A stretch of 64,000 bases of DNA from Atrichornis clamosus (lineage: Eukaryota; Chordata; Aves; Passeriformes; Menuridae), in contig WBMZ01003284.1 of the NCBI GenBank assembly GCA_013400975.1, forward strand, positions 63,118 through 127,117, given 5' to 3'. Shown one piece after another: positions 1-13,300 of the stretch; the first letter of the stretch is position 1, and each line of letters begins with the position of its first letter. The translations under genes and the position numbers were made by a program. Below the pieces are notes generated by a model. The model was not told the origin of the DNA. It saw only the letters and a program-made list of their open reading frames with translations, and ran no database searches.

Positions 1-394
1 ATTGTCCATGCTCTGAGTCTTTTGATGTTCTGTGCTTAACCTTGAATCATGCTGTGTATGTTGTGAGCAGGGAGGATAGTGAATTCATGTTACGGTATAA
101 TGACTGAGTCATCTTGGCCTTGATTTTCAGCTGGCTAAAGCAGATACCCAACAAACATAAGACTTCCTTAAAACCATTTGAAATTAATACACTCTTAAAG
201 CACTTTCTCTCACCTCAGAATAAGCAGCAGGTAACCAAAAGCCTACAAACAGCTTTTTGTTACAGTTTTATGAAATATTTAATATTTCCTGAATATATTT
301 CTCAAAGTTGAAAGATGGTTACGTATAACTAGAGCAAGTACTGATATTGAGAAGTGTTTTGAGGTTGGCACAGAAGAAATCACATGATAATCCT
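1..394. other. Non-coding stretch, no feature seen
   Basis: AT-rich single-copy sequence. The only open frame (plus, 114-311) is 65 codons with low-complexity composition and looks like chance. It runs into the CR1 fragment that follows. Confidence 0.6.
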
Positions 395-602
395 GACAGG
401 AGGGTGCAGCCAGGTGAGGGCTGGTCTTATCTTCCAATAAGAACTGTCAGGAAAATAGGAAATGGTCTCAAGTTGCACCAGAGAAGGTTTAGGTTGGATA
501 GTAGCAAAAATTTCTTCCCTGAAAGAGTTGTTAAGCACTGGAACAGACTGCCCAGGGAAGTGGTGGAATCACCATCCCAGGAAGGATTTGATTTCTTCCA
601 AA
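395..602 (+). mobile_element. Old CR1 LINE 3' fragment, plus strand
   Basis: The sequence follows the CR1 3'-region pattern: a segment resembling 'gagggtgcagccaggtg', then 'ggaaatggtctcaagttg', then 'aaaaatttcttccctgaaag', 'cactggaacagactgccc' and 'agggaagtggtggaatcacc'. It is 5'-truncated, as nearly all CR1 copies are, and also lacks the terminal 3' repeat, so it is only an internal piece. Many differences from what I recall of the consensus suggest an old insertion. The short frames over it on both strands (347-640 plus, 427-801 minus, 462-794 plus) are translations of the repeat and do not represent a host gene. Subfamily not assigned. Confidence 0.85.
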
Positions 603-2210
603 AACTTTCCCTCTCTCCACCATTTCCCTTTTCAGTATAAAATAGGAATCTGTTCATTTGCCCTGAGGAATGAAAAGGCAAATCAGTGTGATACTGCCAA
701 CGCTGTATCAGGGCAGGGTCAGGCTGGATGGAGGCTCTGTGTGAAGGACATTGACCTGCAAGCACTGGCAGGGCAGAGATCTTCACAAGCATGAGTGCCA
801 CCTGATTTTTAAAACAGAGGTCTAATTAAAGAACACATTAAAATCAATTGGCTTGGAGATGTGTTAAAAGCATTACACACAAAACTGCCAAAAGTAAGGA
901 GCAGGGCAGGTTTTCAGCAGTGCCACTCTGTTCACTCCAGGGCAATGAGTTCTGATTTTGATCTGTGTAAATGGCATTAGACTGAGCCTGATTCTTATCT
1001 CTCTGAAACTGGATATAGGGAGACGACATAAAAATATGTATTATGTGTTTCTAAAGCAGTCCTGCATCAAGTGAGAGTTTGAGGGACTTATGCGCTGAAA
1101 GACCTACAGAAAAGTTGTACAATGGAAAGTGAAAATGTAATATAAAAGTTATCATGGATGTACGGGATGAAATGGTTGTTGTATTCATGATCATTCTGTT
1201 GCAGCAAAAGTAATTCTCAACCTGCAGATTCCTTAATTTTTTTTTCTTTCCCAAAAGACATTCCTGTTTCTTCTGAGAAAATGATTAACTAGAAGCAAAG
1301 GATATGTTGATTTTAGTATTGATTATCTAGTTCTAAATTTTAACTTTCTCTTCAAAGTGTCAAGTTTAATGGAAGGTCAGAAGAACACTTAAATTACAAA
1401 GCCCAAGCCAGCAAAGACAAATTTCTGATGCAGGACTGAGAGTTGGTCCTGGCCACAGAAAACAAACTCTTTAAAACCCTGTTTCAAACTGGCTCAAACT
1501 TATTATTAATTTTTTTTTTTCCCAAGGATATCTGCACTAAAAGAGAGCCAGTGTCAGCAGTCTATAAATAGCCCAGGACAGTATAAACTTTTGAACTGTG
1601 AAATCTCGGGGATGTAATCTTCCTGCTAAACAGAGGCTTACAGCAGATATTAAATGCTCTGATAGGAGCGTCGCCAGTGTTTGAACTGTCCATGAGAGGA
1701 AGGGAAGTTCTGAATTATTGTTAGCACTGTGCACTGGTGTGGTAATTTAAGTTGGTTTGGAATCTCTTGTCCTAGTTAATTCAGCTGGTTTGGTTATTCT
1801 TCTTGTTCATGTTTGTGCATAAACATACTGCAGCCAAACGACTTACCAGCATTAGATGTCTGAAAAAGAACCTTTGGATCGAGAACAATTAATTTAGCAG
1901 ACATTTAGATGTTATGACGCACTCCTTAAGCAACGGATTTGTTGGAAGAAACAACATATACTGCTGTTTCCATCACTTTCTGTGGCACAATGCTGATTTT
2001 CATCTGCTGAGAGTTTGTCCCATGGGAAGTACCAGCAGTAAAAGCTCACAGCAATTTCCCTGGAGCTGTCAAGTTCCTGCCTGTCACACTTTAAGCACAC
2101 ATAGGACAGTGCCACCTTTTACACAAGAGGTAGCTGAAAGGAACCATCACTTCCCAATATAACAATTATGCTATAAATTAATATTCCTGTCATGCCTAAC
2201 CCCACATAGC
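603..2210. other. Non-coding stretch, no feature seen
   Basis: Single-copy, AT-leaning sequence. Short T runs (about 1507-1520) and overlapping frames under 85 codons on both strands, none with coding character. No repeat recognised. Confidence 0.55.
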
Positions 2211-3450
2211 AGTTGTGCTGTATGGAGAAGCTGCATTTCAGTGATGTGGGGGCACAGCCTGGGCAGTTTGTGGGAAGAGGGAAGGAAGTCCCCTCAGCCC
2301 ACTCTGCGCTTTCCATGAAATGGAAAGGCACACGTAACTTTAGCCACCAATGTTTTCAAGCAACCACCACGGCCACAAATTGAACTATAAACACATAAAC
2401 CCCTCAGTGTGGGAGTGCCCACAGCAAGGTGCTGCAGCGAGGTGGAGGTTCCCCCAAATAGGGCCAATGCCAGTTGGAAACACCCCCTTCCTGCCCCCAC
2501 ATCTACCATTTGGGTGGGTCTGGAGGTGTTTAGCCACAGCCCCACCCTGCCCTACTCTAAAAGAGGTGGAATGAGGCCCATGAGGGTTTGGCTGCCGGAG
2601 GGGTGGTTGTGGTGCTCCTGCCTGAGTGTAGGCAGCTGTGGGGCTGCAGTAGGAGCTTGTTGGGGCTGGGCTGCTCGCTTCTCCCACCAGTCCTCCAACA
2701 TGAGGACCTACGGGCGTTTCAGAGCTGGAGACCTTCCCACAAGGCTTGGTTCCCTCCATGGAGAGATGCGGCAAACACGTGAGTAACCCGGAGTCTTCAA
2801 AGACCTTTGGCACCTCTTGGTTGTGTGAGGGGCTGAACCTGCCAGGGTTGTTGCTGGGAGCTCTGAGGGGGGCAGCCTGTGGGTGCTGAATGCTCTCCCA
2901 AAGTCAGCAGCAGCTCTAGGTGGTCCTTCCTTTGAGATACTTGTTTTAGGTTGTGGAAATTGCTTTAGTGAACACTGGAGGGGGTTTACAGCTGGCACCC
3001 AGCTGTGGGAGATGGGGTTGTTGGTGGCCTTGGTAGGGCAGACAACACACCTCTGTGGTTTCAAGCTGTGTCTGAAGTGATTTTTTTACCCTCCTGCACA
3101 AGTATTTGGGTTGTGTTTTCTGTCAGAGTCCTTGAGCCTGAGGCTGTGCCTGTGGTGGTGGCCCTGTGGCATGGGCCTGTGTGTCACCCTTCCAGCAAGG
3201 GCATCTGTCACCTGCAGGGGTTGTGGGCTATAATGGTCATGAGTGTCTTGGAAGAGGTGTTTGTTGGGCCAGATTATCAGGTTCTCCCTTTGCATTTGTG
3301 ATGAGGGGCAGAGTGAGTGAGGACTTCCCCTCGCTGTGTATGTGGATCTAGCAGAGATTTCTGTCTGGTACAACAGTGTCCTTGGGGTGCTGGGCTTTCT
3401 TGGGCGGACTACAAGTGGAAAACAAGCCAGATGTGACACCATCATACCTA
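2211..3450. other. GC-elevated non-coding patch of unknown origin
   Basis: GC content and G-rich plus-strand bias rise sharply here compared with both sides. Overlapping frames of 60-142 codons are open on both strands (for example 2385-2813 minus, 2409-2786 plus, 3086-3445 minus), which is expected where stop codons are rare. None resembles a protein family I know. CpG is not enriched, so this is not a CpG island. It could be a degraded LTR or other repeat, a lncRNA exon, or a local product of GC-biased gene conversion. I see no terminal repeats or target-site duplication to decide. Confidence 0.4.
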
Positions 3451-4049
3451 AGCTTCAGCTTTGGAAATTGGTAATGGCTCTCCAGACCTCTGAAATTTGG
3501 CCCTAAGAACTGAACGCTGTCCTCCCCAGTGAATTTGCTGCGTAAATTTCTAAAGACAGGGTTTCACTTACTTTACTTCTGTAGCTGTATCGATTTTTTT
3601 GCCATCTTTCTTTTTAAACCTGCAGGAAAAATTCAAATAAAGCCTAATGATATATCTCTGTTTCTGAACAGTTTTGGAAATTGCAGAGCAATCAATATTA
3701 AGTACACTTTACACCAATTTAGAGCCCTATTCTGTTCATACATGTGCTTTACAGAGCTCTGATTTTTGAATAATTTAGGCTGAAAAGTAGGGTAATGTGG
3801 ATTTCCTAATTAGCTTGTGTTAAATCAGTGTTCTTCCACCTGAATATTTTTAATAGCTTGGTTTTTAAAAGCGTGCGTGTATGTATCCAAAGCAGGCAAA
3901 TAAAAAGGAAGATAATCTTTGCAGAGGGATGAAAGACAAGTGGATTAATGCAGAGTTTGAGATTTTGTGCGAAATTCAGGCACACAGGTTGGTGCTGCAA
4001 GGAGAGGTTCTACTTGCGAAACTGTCACTTGTTAATTAAGTTAATGTCT
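3451..4049. other. Non-coding stretch, no feature seen
   Basis: AT-rich single-copy sequence with chance frames only (77 codons at 3529-3762 plus; 64 codons at 3806-4000 minus). Confidence 0.55.
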
Positions 4050-4104
4050 ACGGTGCTCTGAAAATGTAAAGCAGTATGTAAGTGCTAAGTATTATTATTA
4101 ATGA
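4050..4104 (+). repeat. Ancient SINE/LINE 3'-tail fragment (MIR/L3-like)
   Basis: The run 'ggtgctctgaaaatgtaaag' followed by 'cagtatgtaagtgctaagta' and an ATT-trinucleotide tail resembles the shared 3' end of ancient amniote L2/L3-mobilised SINEs (a 'gcactttgaaaa...gcgctatataagtgctaagtattattatt' type tail). Assignment is by eye, and only the tail is visible, so the exact family is open. Confidence 0.5.
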
Positions 4105-6599
4105 TGCCAATTTTGACAGGTTTACTGGAATAGGCTTTGCAGTACAATATAAGCTAATGTTCTAATGCTTTACTCGTTTACAATGAAACTGTTAAAAATA
4201 AGAAAATGGGAATAGAAGGCCAGCAGAAGAGATGGAGTCCCTCACTTCGTGTTCTCTAAAAGTTCTGCCTGGGAATAAGGTCAAAGATAACGTGGTGCTG
4301 GCTCTCCTTCTAGGACTCCTGGGGGCAAACTTCAAGTGTATGAAGGGCTGCACCAGATTATTGTGGCTTCCAGTTGTCCTTTTGGGAGATCTGTTGGCCC
4401 CTGGAAGCTGTAACTCAAAGAGTTGTACCCATATGGCCTGTGTGTCCTGCCTGCCACCTAAAGACTCAGTCCTGTCACAGACTACAAAAGGGGAAGGGAG
4501 TAAGGTGTCAGCCCTGTGTACCCTAAAGGTGCTTTCTCCTCGAAGGGAAATCCCCACTGGCCAATTAATTTGGTTTGTGGCCCCTGCCTTTCTTGCCCTA
4601 AAGAGGTTGCAGGAGGAAAGAGATGGTTCTGGTGGTGTTGGCTGTATTGGTAATAGTGCCTGAATAGGTGCAGACAGCTTGTCAGTAATATAGATATAAA
4701 AGCACATATTTTAAAAGTGAATAAATTATCTTTCACATTGCATTTAGTAAAGTAGTTTCCATGTCACTGGGATATGGAAGCATAGCTGCACACAGGTATC
4801 TGACCCAGTAAATGGAATTGTTTCCTCAATGTCTTGGGCACATTTCCTCTCATAACTGTAGGCAATGCTTTTTCTCTGAACAAAGCTATCAAATCTGCCC
4901 TGTAAAGAGGACAGCCTAATCTTCAGGTGTTTTTTCTTGGATGCTCTTTAATTTATTTTTTCATTACCAGTCTCGATTCTCTCCTGTCTCAATGGCTTCT
5001 AAGCGAAGAAAACATTGCATAGAAGTCACATTGGAGTTGAAAAGAAATTGGAACTCTGGTGTTTTCATGCAGGTCTCTCTTTCTGTGTGTTCCCATTCAA
5101 ACTTAAAGTAGTTTCCCCACAAGTCAAGTCCAGTAGCTGTCCTGATGGCATGGTCAGAGCTTAATTGCTGCAAGAGAAATTGATGGATTCTTTTGCAGTT
5201 GGGCTGAGTTCTGCTAATGTGTGGAGAGTGCACATGCACACACACCTACACTCAACAGTTCCAGCCATATGAGACCAGCACTCCACTGCCTAATTAAATT
5301 CATTTATTGGTTGGCAGACCCTCCACCTTTCAGTGCCATGTGGATCCTGGTTGTGCTGGAAGAACTTCAGGGCCAGTTTTATTGTTGTGTGTTAGAGACT
5401 GTTGTCTGAATTGTTGTGTCCTCATTTAATATGAACTTTGGTATTGTGCTGCATTAGTCAAACACTGCAGGCAGCATTGGAAGAGGGATGATGTGGTTAC
5501 TTTGGGGGCCTGGGAAATTATTTCTTTTAAAATTAACAGAAGCAAGATGGACTCTAATAAAACTATTTTCTTGCCTCTTGCTATGTCTTCAGTCAGTTAC
5601 TTAGAGTTGGATTTGACCAAAGGCTGCTGGAAGCCAGCCAGGACTCAGTCCTCATGCATCCAGAAAAGTGAAAAGTAATATTCTTTCTTTTTAATATTGG
5701 TCAATGATAGAGTATTATGAGAATATTGCACTCTTTACAAGATGAATCTGATCTGAGTAGGAATGGATGTAAAGAATTGATGCTTTGGTCTGTCACAGCA
5801 TCTAGAAAATAACTGTCCTCCTCTGCAGGCGGGGAACAAGGAATGGTGCCTGGGATGGGAAGGTCCACTCCATATTCTTGCCCATCAGCCACCATTCAGG
5901 TGTTAATCACTGGGTAAAGTAGCCTTGAAACCTTTTAGGGGCAGATTTGAACAGCTGCTGCTCAGGCCACAAAGAGGGGCTTCTGCTTGGCCTCCTTGAA
6001 GCTGGCTCATCTCTTGATATCCAGGTGTCTCCTGAGCCTATCCTGGTTTCCTGTTTACAGAACTGCAGTACTGGGGTTTGTAAACTGAGTAGGTTCGCAC
6101 TATCAAGACTCTGTATCCTGTTCCCTATGCAAAGAAAGCAAAGCAACAGAAATAAAATAAAAGTAAGAACAGAGTCCAGCAGTTGCCGGTGTTTTAATAT
6201 GGAGGGAGAGATTTAAAAATCTAGGGTCAATGACTGGATGTTGATCCTGGAACTGTATTAAATATCAGCTGTATTGAGATCTGAGTCTTTTGAGACACAA
6301 CCTGAAAAATTATAACCTTAAATATATAACAAGGGCAAGCTTCCTGCCCTTTTCTAAAGTGCAGTAATAGGCTGTAATTCTAAAGCAGGTATATGGGCAT
6401 CTGCTTTGGATGCTCTAGTTACAGAATACAGGGCAGGTAGTACATCAACCCTGTCATGAAAGCACAATAGTCAGAATAGAGTCCTTAAGGCATCACTGTC
6501 TATTATAAATCTGTTAGAATAATTCATGCTATAGATTTCCCAATGCTGCAAAGCCTCTTATTCAGCAGACTATAAACATATATCACATCTTACAGATTT
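4105..6599. other. Non-coding stretch with chance frames only
   Basis: Two opposed frames overlap at 4192-4707 (minus, 171 codons) and 4232-4663 (plus, 143 codons). Neither has recognisable domains, convincing exon borders or a family I know, and two opposite long frames over the same bases argue for reduced stop density and against a gene. The rest is unremarkable single-copy sequence. Confidence 0.5.
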
Positions 6600-6612
6600 C
6601 CCCCCCCCCCCC
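6600..6612. repeat. Homopolymer C13 tract
   Basis: Thirteen consecutive C residues on the plus strand. The length in the assembly may be uncertain. Confidence 0.9.
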
Positions 6613-9600
6613 TTCTTGGCATGAAACAGACTTACAGAATTCTGCAAGAGAACAATGCACTGTAGAGGCAATTCCCTAAAAACTTTCATAAATAGGAGGT
6701 GGAATGGAAAGATATTATTTAGCTCCGGGATCGTTTTAACAGCTCCGGTCACACCTTCGTTATTAAGTTTGGAGCACGTTGTGTAAGAGCCAACACTAAG
6801 CCTGTGTGTGGAGCATACAGGGGCTGTGTCTGGAACCAGGCTGAAAATGCAAATAGGAGTTTCTTTTCTGGTTTGGTTTCTCAACACAAGTTAGAGCAGC
6901 TTGCACCAACTGGTAAAGGCTGCAAAGGGCCATTTTGCCAGCTGGGAGGTGCAAGGGTGTAATAATGCTGCTGGCTCCTTGCCTGTGCCAGCCACAGGGA
7001 GGAGAGTGGCAGAGAAGCCAATGTATGTCTCAGTGCCACAAACCAGGCTTAAAGACAGCTTGTACCACCTGGGAGTGGGGCATTATGGATCTGAAGAACC
7101 GAAGACCTGCCATGAAATATTTATACTGCGACTTCCTGTATTCTTCATATCACTTACAAATCCCTAAAATTTCCAGAAATCCCCATTGAATTCAGCTGAT
7201 CCAAGCCACAAAACACTGGCTAACGCACAGTTTTCTAGGTTGTGATAAATGGCCTTGGGAGTGAAGGAGTTAACTGACCATCATCAATTACAGCATCAGA
7301 GGGGGTGATTAGGACTGAAATTGCAGGGAGGTTTTTAATTTAGCAGAGTAGAGGAGGCTACCCCAGCTTAGCCAAGCTCATCAGATCATACACGTCTTCC
7401 TGCTTCATCCGCTTACCACGCGCTGCCACTCAGGGTATTGTGCATGGAGAGGGCACCGAGCAGACACCAGGATATAATATCATTCCCTTGTCCAGAAATC
7501 CACCTGAGGCTCACTGACACTCCTGCCACACAAGTGCCTAGCGTGCAAAATTCTCACAAGGCCCCAAATCAGGAGTCAATCAGCAAATTATGTAAAAGAA
7601 GAAATGGCATAATTTTAAAGCTTAATATGACCTAATTATATCTGTGTGATTATTTTATTTTCCTGGTGATGTAGGTAGAACTGCTTCTAGGAGTAAATGC
7701 ATACAGGCTTATGTGTTAGGATCAGGGATGGATCAGTGGGATACTTGTATTTTGCCTGACTCTGTATGTAGTCAGCACAATTGAGGTCTATGGAGTGCAA
7801 TGTACAGACTAATTTAACTTCTCTGTCGTGTTTTCCTGGTAAAATTTGTTATCTGGGATGCTTTGGTCATTGCCTTGGGAAAAGGGACAGCAGGCTTCAG
7901 GCCGTGAGGGGTCACAGGTGGGAGGGGAAAGGGCTTGTAGCCCTGACATGAAGCTTTTTGGGGAGTTGCAGTCAGAGGCAGCTGGAGGGATGAGCCTCCT
8001 CGGCGTGCTGGGACCCTCTTGGTCCCTCCAGGGCTGTTCCATTCCCGGGGTCAGGGGTTCCAGCTTCACCCTGGGACTGGCTGCTGTCACTGGCTTGGCA
8101 CATGCTGCTTGTCAGGGCTATGAAATGCAGGAGGGCAGGAAAAGAAACACATCCTTCAACATGCACCCAACCCTGTGCTTTTCATCTGCTCTTATTTTAT
8201 GTTGCTGGTTTCTACCATTATTAACATTTTCCTCCAGTGTTTTGCCTCTGGCTTTAAGGAAATTGTGGGATTTGTAGGAGAAACTCCAAGTGGCCACTGT
8301 TTATAGAAGTAGAGTTCATGTTTCTCAGGAGGAAGGGAGAAAAGGAGAAAGGACAGCAGTAATCCAGCCAGAAAATGTTCAGGATGGGCCTAACCAAAAA
8401 CTCAGAGATAGTTGGTCTTTGGTGATGTAAAGATAAGTTTTTAGTTGTTTTTGCATTCTGAAGTTATAAAACAAGCCCCTCTCCTCCAGTGGAAATTTGA
8501 GAATAACAAGAATGGAGCTCAGGCAGGCACCGGTGCAGTGTTAGTGATGAAGAGGCAGTGGGAAGCAGCAGCCCTGTGTGCTCCTTCCATTGGGTTTTGT
8601 TGCTTGTAACATTGTAGAGCTCCTGCCACTGAGGCTGGAGTTTTCTATATGATCATGTAATTAAAGATTGACTCACAGTGTGCAGGCATATGGAGGCTAA
8701 AACAGTTGCCCATGAAGCGTTCGGCAGCATTTTGTGTGGTGTTTGACAAACCATTTTTATTTTGATTTTTGTTAATATGGCACTTTGTGCAATCACGGAG
8801 ACACTTAGCATAGAACATCAGTCACCTGTGTAATCCTAATGAACTCATGTAAATGGAAATAAGGGGCTTCTGAAGACTATTAACAATGAGGTGCCATGAT
8901 GCTGGAGGAGACTTGGCAGCCCTCTCAGCCCACCCCTGATTTTGAAATGTGAGAGTATAGCTTTTCCCATTGCTGAGGAAGAATAATCAGACCTAGTGCT
9001 TGAAATGGTCTGTAGTGAAGCAATAGATATTTTAACTTCAGGGTTATCACCGAACGAACCCTGCTCTTTACTCAAGCAAATTCGCAAAGATTTCAGAGGA
9101 GTGATGCCTGAATACAGAGGAGTGCAGGGCTTGAGAAAGCCTTGGTGTGACCTACTTCTGTTGTGTTTCTTCTCCAGCCCACAGTGGTTGTGAATTGTTG
9201 TGTTATTAATACAATAAGTTGGATATGTTGATTGCCGTAAGTTCTCCCTGTGCGGTAAAATCCATATTATTCATATGAGGCAATTGGAAAGGAAAATCTA
9301 CCTCCCAGACCTGACAGCAGACTGTGGAGCCACGGCTGCTTTGCTTTCAGTGTGCTCTGAGCAGTGTCTCTGTATTGTTGTTTCCCTTTGCAGCACCCCT
9401 TGCAAAGGTGGGAAGCAGATCCTTGTTTAGACAGGCAGAATCCAGGGCTATTCAAGCCCTTGTGCCCTGGTCCGAGTGTTCCATTGGGTGTGGGAAGTTT
9501 TATACCTAGAGGATTTAGAAGTGTTTTTCATGTTAGAGGTGAAGCCTGAATTTTCTTTCTGGGAATGGCTATAAAAACTAGGGCTTAATGCAAAAAGGGT

Positions 9601-10300
9601 TTGGAAGTCGTTAAAGGAACTGAAGTGAAAATTAGAGATGTGCAGGGTTTTCTGGAGACTTGGGCCATTTCCTCTTTTACATGTAAACTTAGATTTTGTA
9701 AGAAAACATGACTGCGTTTTTTCACTGTGCTGTTGGAGATCTTGTGGGTCCTCTTTACTTCCTAAGGCTCACAGGAGATTTTGTAGACCCACAACACTGC
9801 TAGGAATTACCAAGGAGCCTCAGAAAGAGGATCTTTGACAGGACCATGCCCAGAATTGCTACCGGCTGTTTTTCAGCTGTCTGCTCTTATTGTAGTCTGC
9901 CTTGCTGACCTGAGAGCTACTGCATGTCACAGCTCTGGTGTGATGTGTGCGGCAGCTGCTTGTCCAGACCTGTCACATTTGGTGTTTTTTGGGCTGCAAC
10001 TATTTCTGTGCTGCTGTTGAGTGGGTGGGAGATGCACCCCGGGCTAAAGTCAGCAGGGACATCTCTGTGCAGGTCGATAGTGTGGATCTGGGGAAAACTC
10101 CCTGGGCAACAATATTTCTGCAGAGGGACAAGAAAGAAAGGAGCCTTGGAGTGCCCAAAACTACTCTAAAGGGTGTTTCTGTCAGGGCAGCCTCCCAGAG
10201 ATTCCTCCCTACAGAGCCTTAACGCACAATGAAAAGCAGGACTCAAACCCTAGGAGCAGGCACATCTTCCCATGCTGTTTAATGTCAGTGATGCCCAGAC
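6613..10300. other. Non-coding stretch with a GC-richer segment at 7.85-8.1 kb
   Basis: Single-copy sequence. The segment 7850-8110 is GC-richer and holds overlapping frames on both strands (7846-8277 plus, 143 codons; 7809-8090 minus, 93 codons) without family resemblance. A 6-bp stem (GGGACC/GGTCCC, 5-nt loop) lies near 8020. The segment 9830-10220 also has three overlapping plus frames under 95 codons, judged chance. No repeat recognised. Confidence 0.5.
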
Positions 10301-13300
10301 AGTGCTATCAATTATTATTATTAATACTAAAAAAGATTATAAAAGAAAAAAAAATTAAGCTGATCTCTGAAAATTCAAGTAATTGTGGCGGAAAGTCAAG
10401 CTGCAGCAGTTCTTTAACTTGAGAGTAGCTCAAATGAAGAAAAAATAAATTTTTTGAGCTTGTTGAGGATCCTGGTCTGAGCCCTGCTGAACTAAAGGGG
10501 GCTGTTAGAGATTTTGGTCAGATTGCAGGACTGGGACCTAATGATATTTTTGTTTTGTTGGAAAGGATTTTTGCATCTTAGTTAGTTGAATTAATACTCG
10601 CATTTTCTAGTACCAGCATATCAAGTATCCTATACATTTTTCATCTTTTCTAATTTATCTTATTAGGAAAAATGGGCAAATAACAAATATGTAAATATAT
10701 AATGTTATACTTTAAGCTGTATGCTGCCTTCAATAATGAATGTTGTTGACTATAGTAATTAAGTATGATTCTAGCTCCAAACAGTTATTTACTTGTCAAT
10801 ATTAGTGAATCTGGTTCATCCAAAACTGCAGGCAGTTTTCTGTTTACTATATAAACAGTAATTGCCTTTTTAAGTATTTGCTAAAATATTGTTTAAGTCT
10901 AGAATCAAGATCACGAGTGGATTTCAATAACCTAGTTAATTTACTTTAATTTTGGAATTCTCTCTCTGCAAGGGAAGAGAAATATGAAAAGTAATTTCAT
11001 CTCTGTATAGTTGATTTAATTGTATGTACTTTTGATGGATTAAGTTTCCAGTTAATTGTGGAAAATGCAACAACATTATTATAAAAAGAGGTTTAAAATA
11101 AAACAATTGCTGTCTGCTTTGCATGCCGTTTTTAAAAAATGTTTAACATTATTAATTTTACAGTGGTAATTTATAAATATTAGTTACATCTTCCCACTTA
11201 AACCCCCCCCATAGATGGTTTTAATCATACTTATTGATATTATCTACATAATTATTTTTCATTATGCAAATACGTCTCTATTGCTGTGTAATAATGTGAT
11301 GGAAACAGTTTTCAGTGCTCTAAAACACTTGCTTAACTAAATCCAGGAGATAACGGAAAACTGATGTGAAAACCAGAATAAAATAGGCAAGGACTTTTTT
11401 AAAAATAGCAATAGTAGTTTTAGATCTGTAATATTTAATATTTTGAAATTACATGAAAATTCAGTGAACTGTGAAAAAATGAATCAACAGCAATGGCTCT
11501 TTAAGTTTTTAAAATAATAATCTTTAGTCATGTTACCTTCTATCCTTAGTTAAAAATGACACTTGATTAAAGTCTGATTTCTAGTAAGTGGCATGTTTTG
11601 TTAGCCTTTGTATATGTGCAAAAAATGTAAATAATCAGCTTCTAATTCACATACGTTTCTTAAAACATTGTGGGTATCTTTTCCCAGGGAGAAGCGATAT
11701 TCAGTGGTAGAGGATTCTAAAAAGTTTATTTGAAAATATAATTGAGAGAACATATTAAAAAAAATACACATTCAAAAATAGAGAGGTTTCATTTTAAGGG
11801 TTATTCTATTTGGAATTTAAAGATTGTGAGGAGAAATATAATTATGGGGTTGCTCAGGACAAAATTACAGCATTAGATCTAAGTTTTCTGAATTTTTAGT
11901 GTAACTGTATGATTGTGAGCTTGAAATAATGTAGGCAATGTTCTTTTTTGTTGGAATAAAGTATTATAATTTCTAACAGTTGATAACTTGCAATTTGTTC
12001 TTGTGGGGTTTTTTTGTGCATACAATTAAATAAGCAAATAAGACAGTTTTGGGGTCTTTTGTATGAGGACTGTAATGAATCTAGTAGAGTTTTAGTTTTA
12101 AAACAAAGTAAATGGTTATTAATTTTGGTGAAAAAAACTCAGGGTTGTCTGAAATAATTTATTGGATATATGTTCTTTGTGGATTTTTCTTATTAAAGGT
12201 TGTTTTAGGGCTTTATTGTTTTCTTAAAGAAATGTATACGTGTATGTAAAACCCTCCACATGAAAGTGTTGCTTCAGCCTTTATTGGAGCATCACTCTCT
12301 GCAGCTACAATTTCAGCCCTAAGCTTAACTTTTTTTTTTGCAAAGTATGTGGTTGGTTTCCATTAAACCTGTAATTAGTATAATTAATAATTATTCCCTA
12401 ATTGAAACGCAGGTTAACAAACTTCCATATGTAAAAGTAAAGGGGGGAAAAATGTCATTCATTCACACTGGGCTTTATAAGCCTATAAAACTCTTCAAAG
12501 GGCTTCAAGATATCAAGCAATCTTTTATTCAGCTAAACCTACCCCCCACCTTCCCTCTTACACACACTTAAATACGCAGTATGCTCACAGCTTGGAAAAA
12601 AGCAAGAAAAGCCTTAATGGATCACTGATTTTGACCAAAGAAGTAGGTATGTATTCCATATAAATGGTTTCCAAACCATTTTTGTGTTAGTATTAATAAT
12701 TTTCATCAAACGCAAACAAGCGTCTGGGCGCTATAGAAGGCAAAGCTTTCAACTGTGCACTTATTAACACAGCTTTTATTTCAAGCTCAAAACATCTAAA
12801 ACAATTACACTGGAGCAACTGTGTAATTTGCTCCTTTCTTTGCTACACAGGTACAGCCTTGTAGACAGAGGCTAATAAAGATTTAAGGGTAAAGTGGAGA
12901 GTTGAGGTCCAAATTTTGTTCGTCTTTACACCCGTAGAGTAATTAACCCGTTTGAATAGACTGAGACAAATAACATCAGGAGAGGTATTCACATGTGCAT
13001 GGCTTTGCAATGCCCACTTCGAGTTAGATATTTTACAACTGATGTAATAAATCAAAGAACAGAATAATTATTTCTCAATTTACCATGACACAGATATCTT
13101 GTCATCACCTTGGTTATATGTACCTTTAAGAAGTGGTGAATGTTAAAAATCTATTTAACCACATCAGTGAGATAGAGCTAACACAGCAGGAAATATCCCT
13201 TTGTCTTTTTTTTTTAAATATAAAATCACTTGTCAAGATATTTGCTCATAGTAGAAACCAAATATTTTTCTTCTGAAACTGAAGATCAGAATTTTGTACC

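Noticed and set aside
427..801. Overlapping frames near the window start as protein genes
   Set aside because: They translate the CR1 fragment at 395-602.
2385..2813. 142-codon minus-strand frame as a coding exon
   Set aside because: Part of a GC-elevated patch with open frames in several phases; no family resemblance.
4192..4707. 171-codon minus and 143-codon plus frames as genes
   Set aside because: Opposed frames over the same bases, no recognisable domain, no convincing splice sites or promoter.
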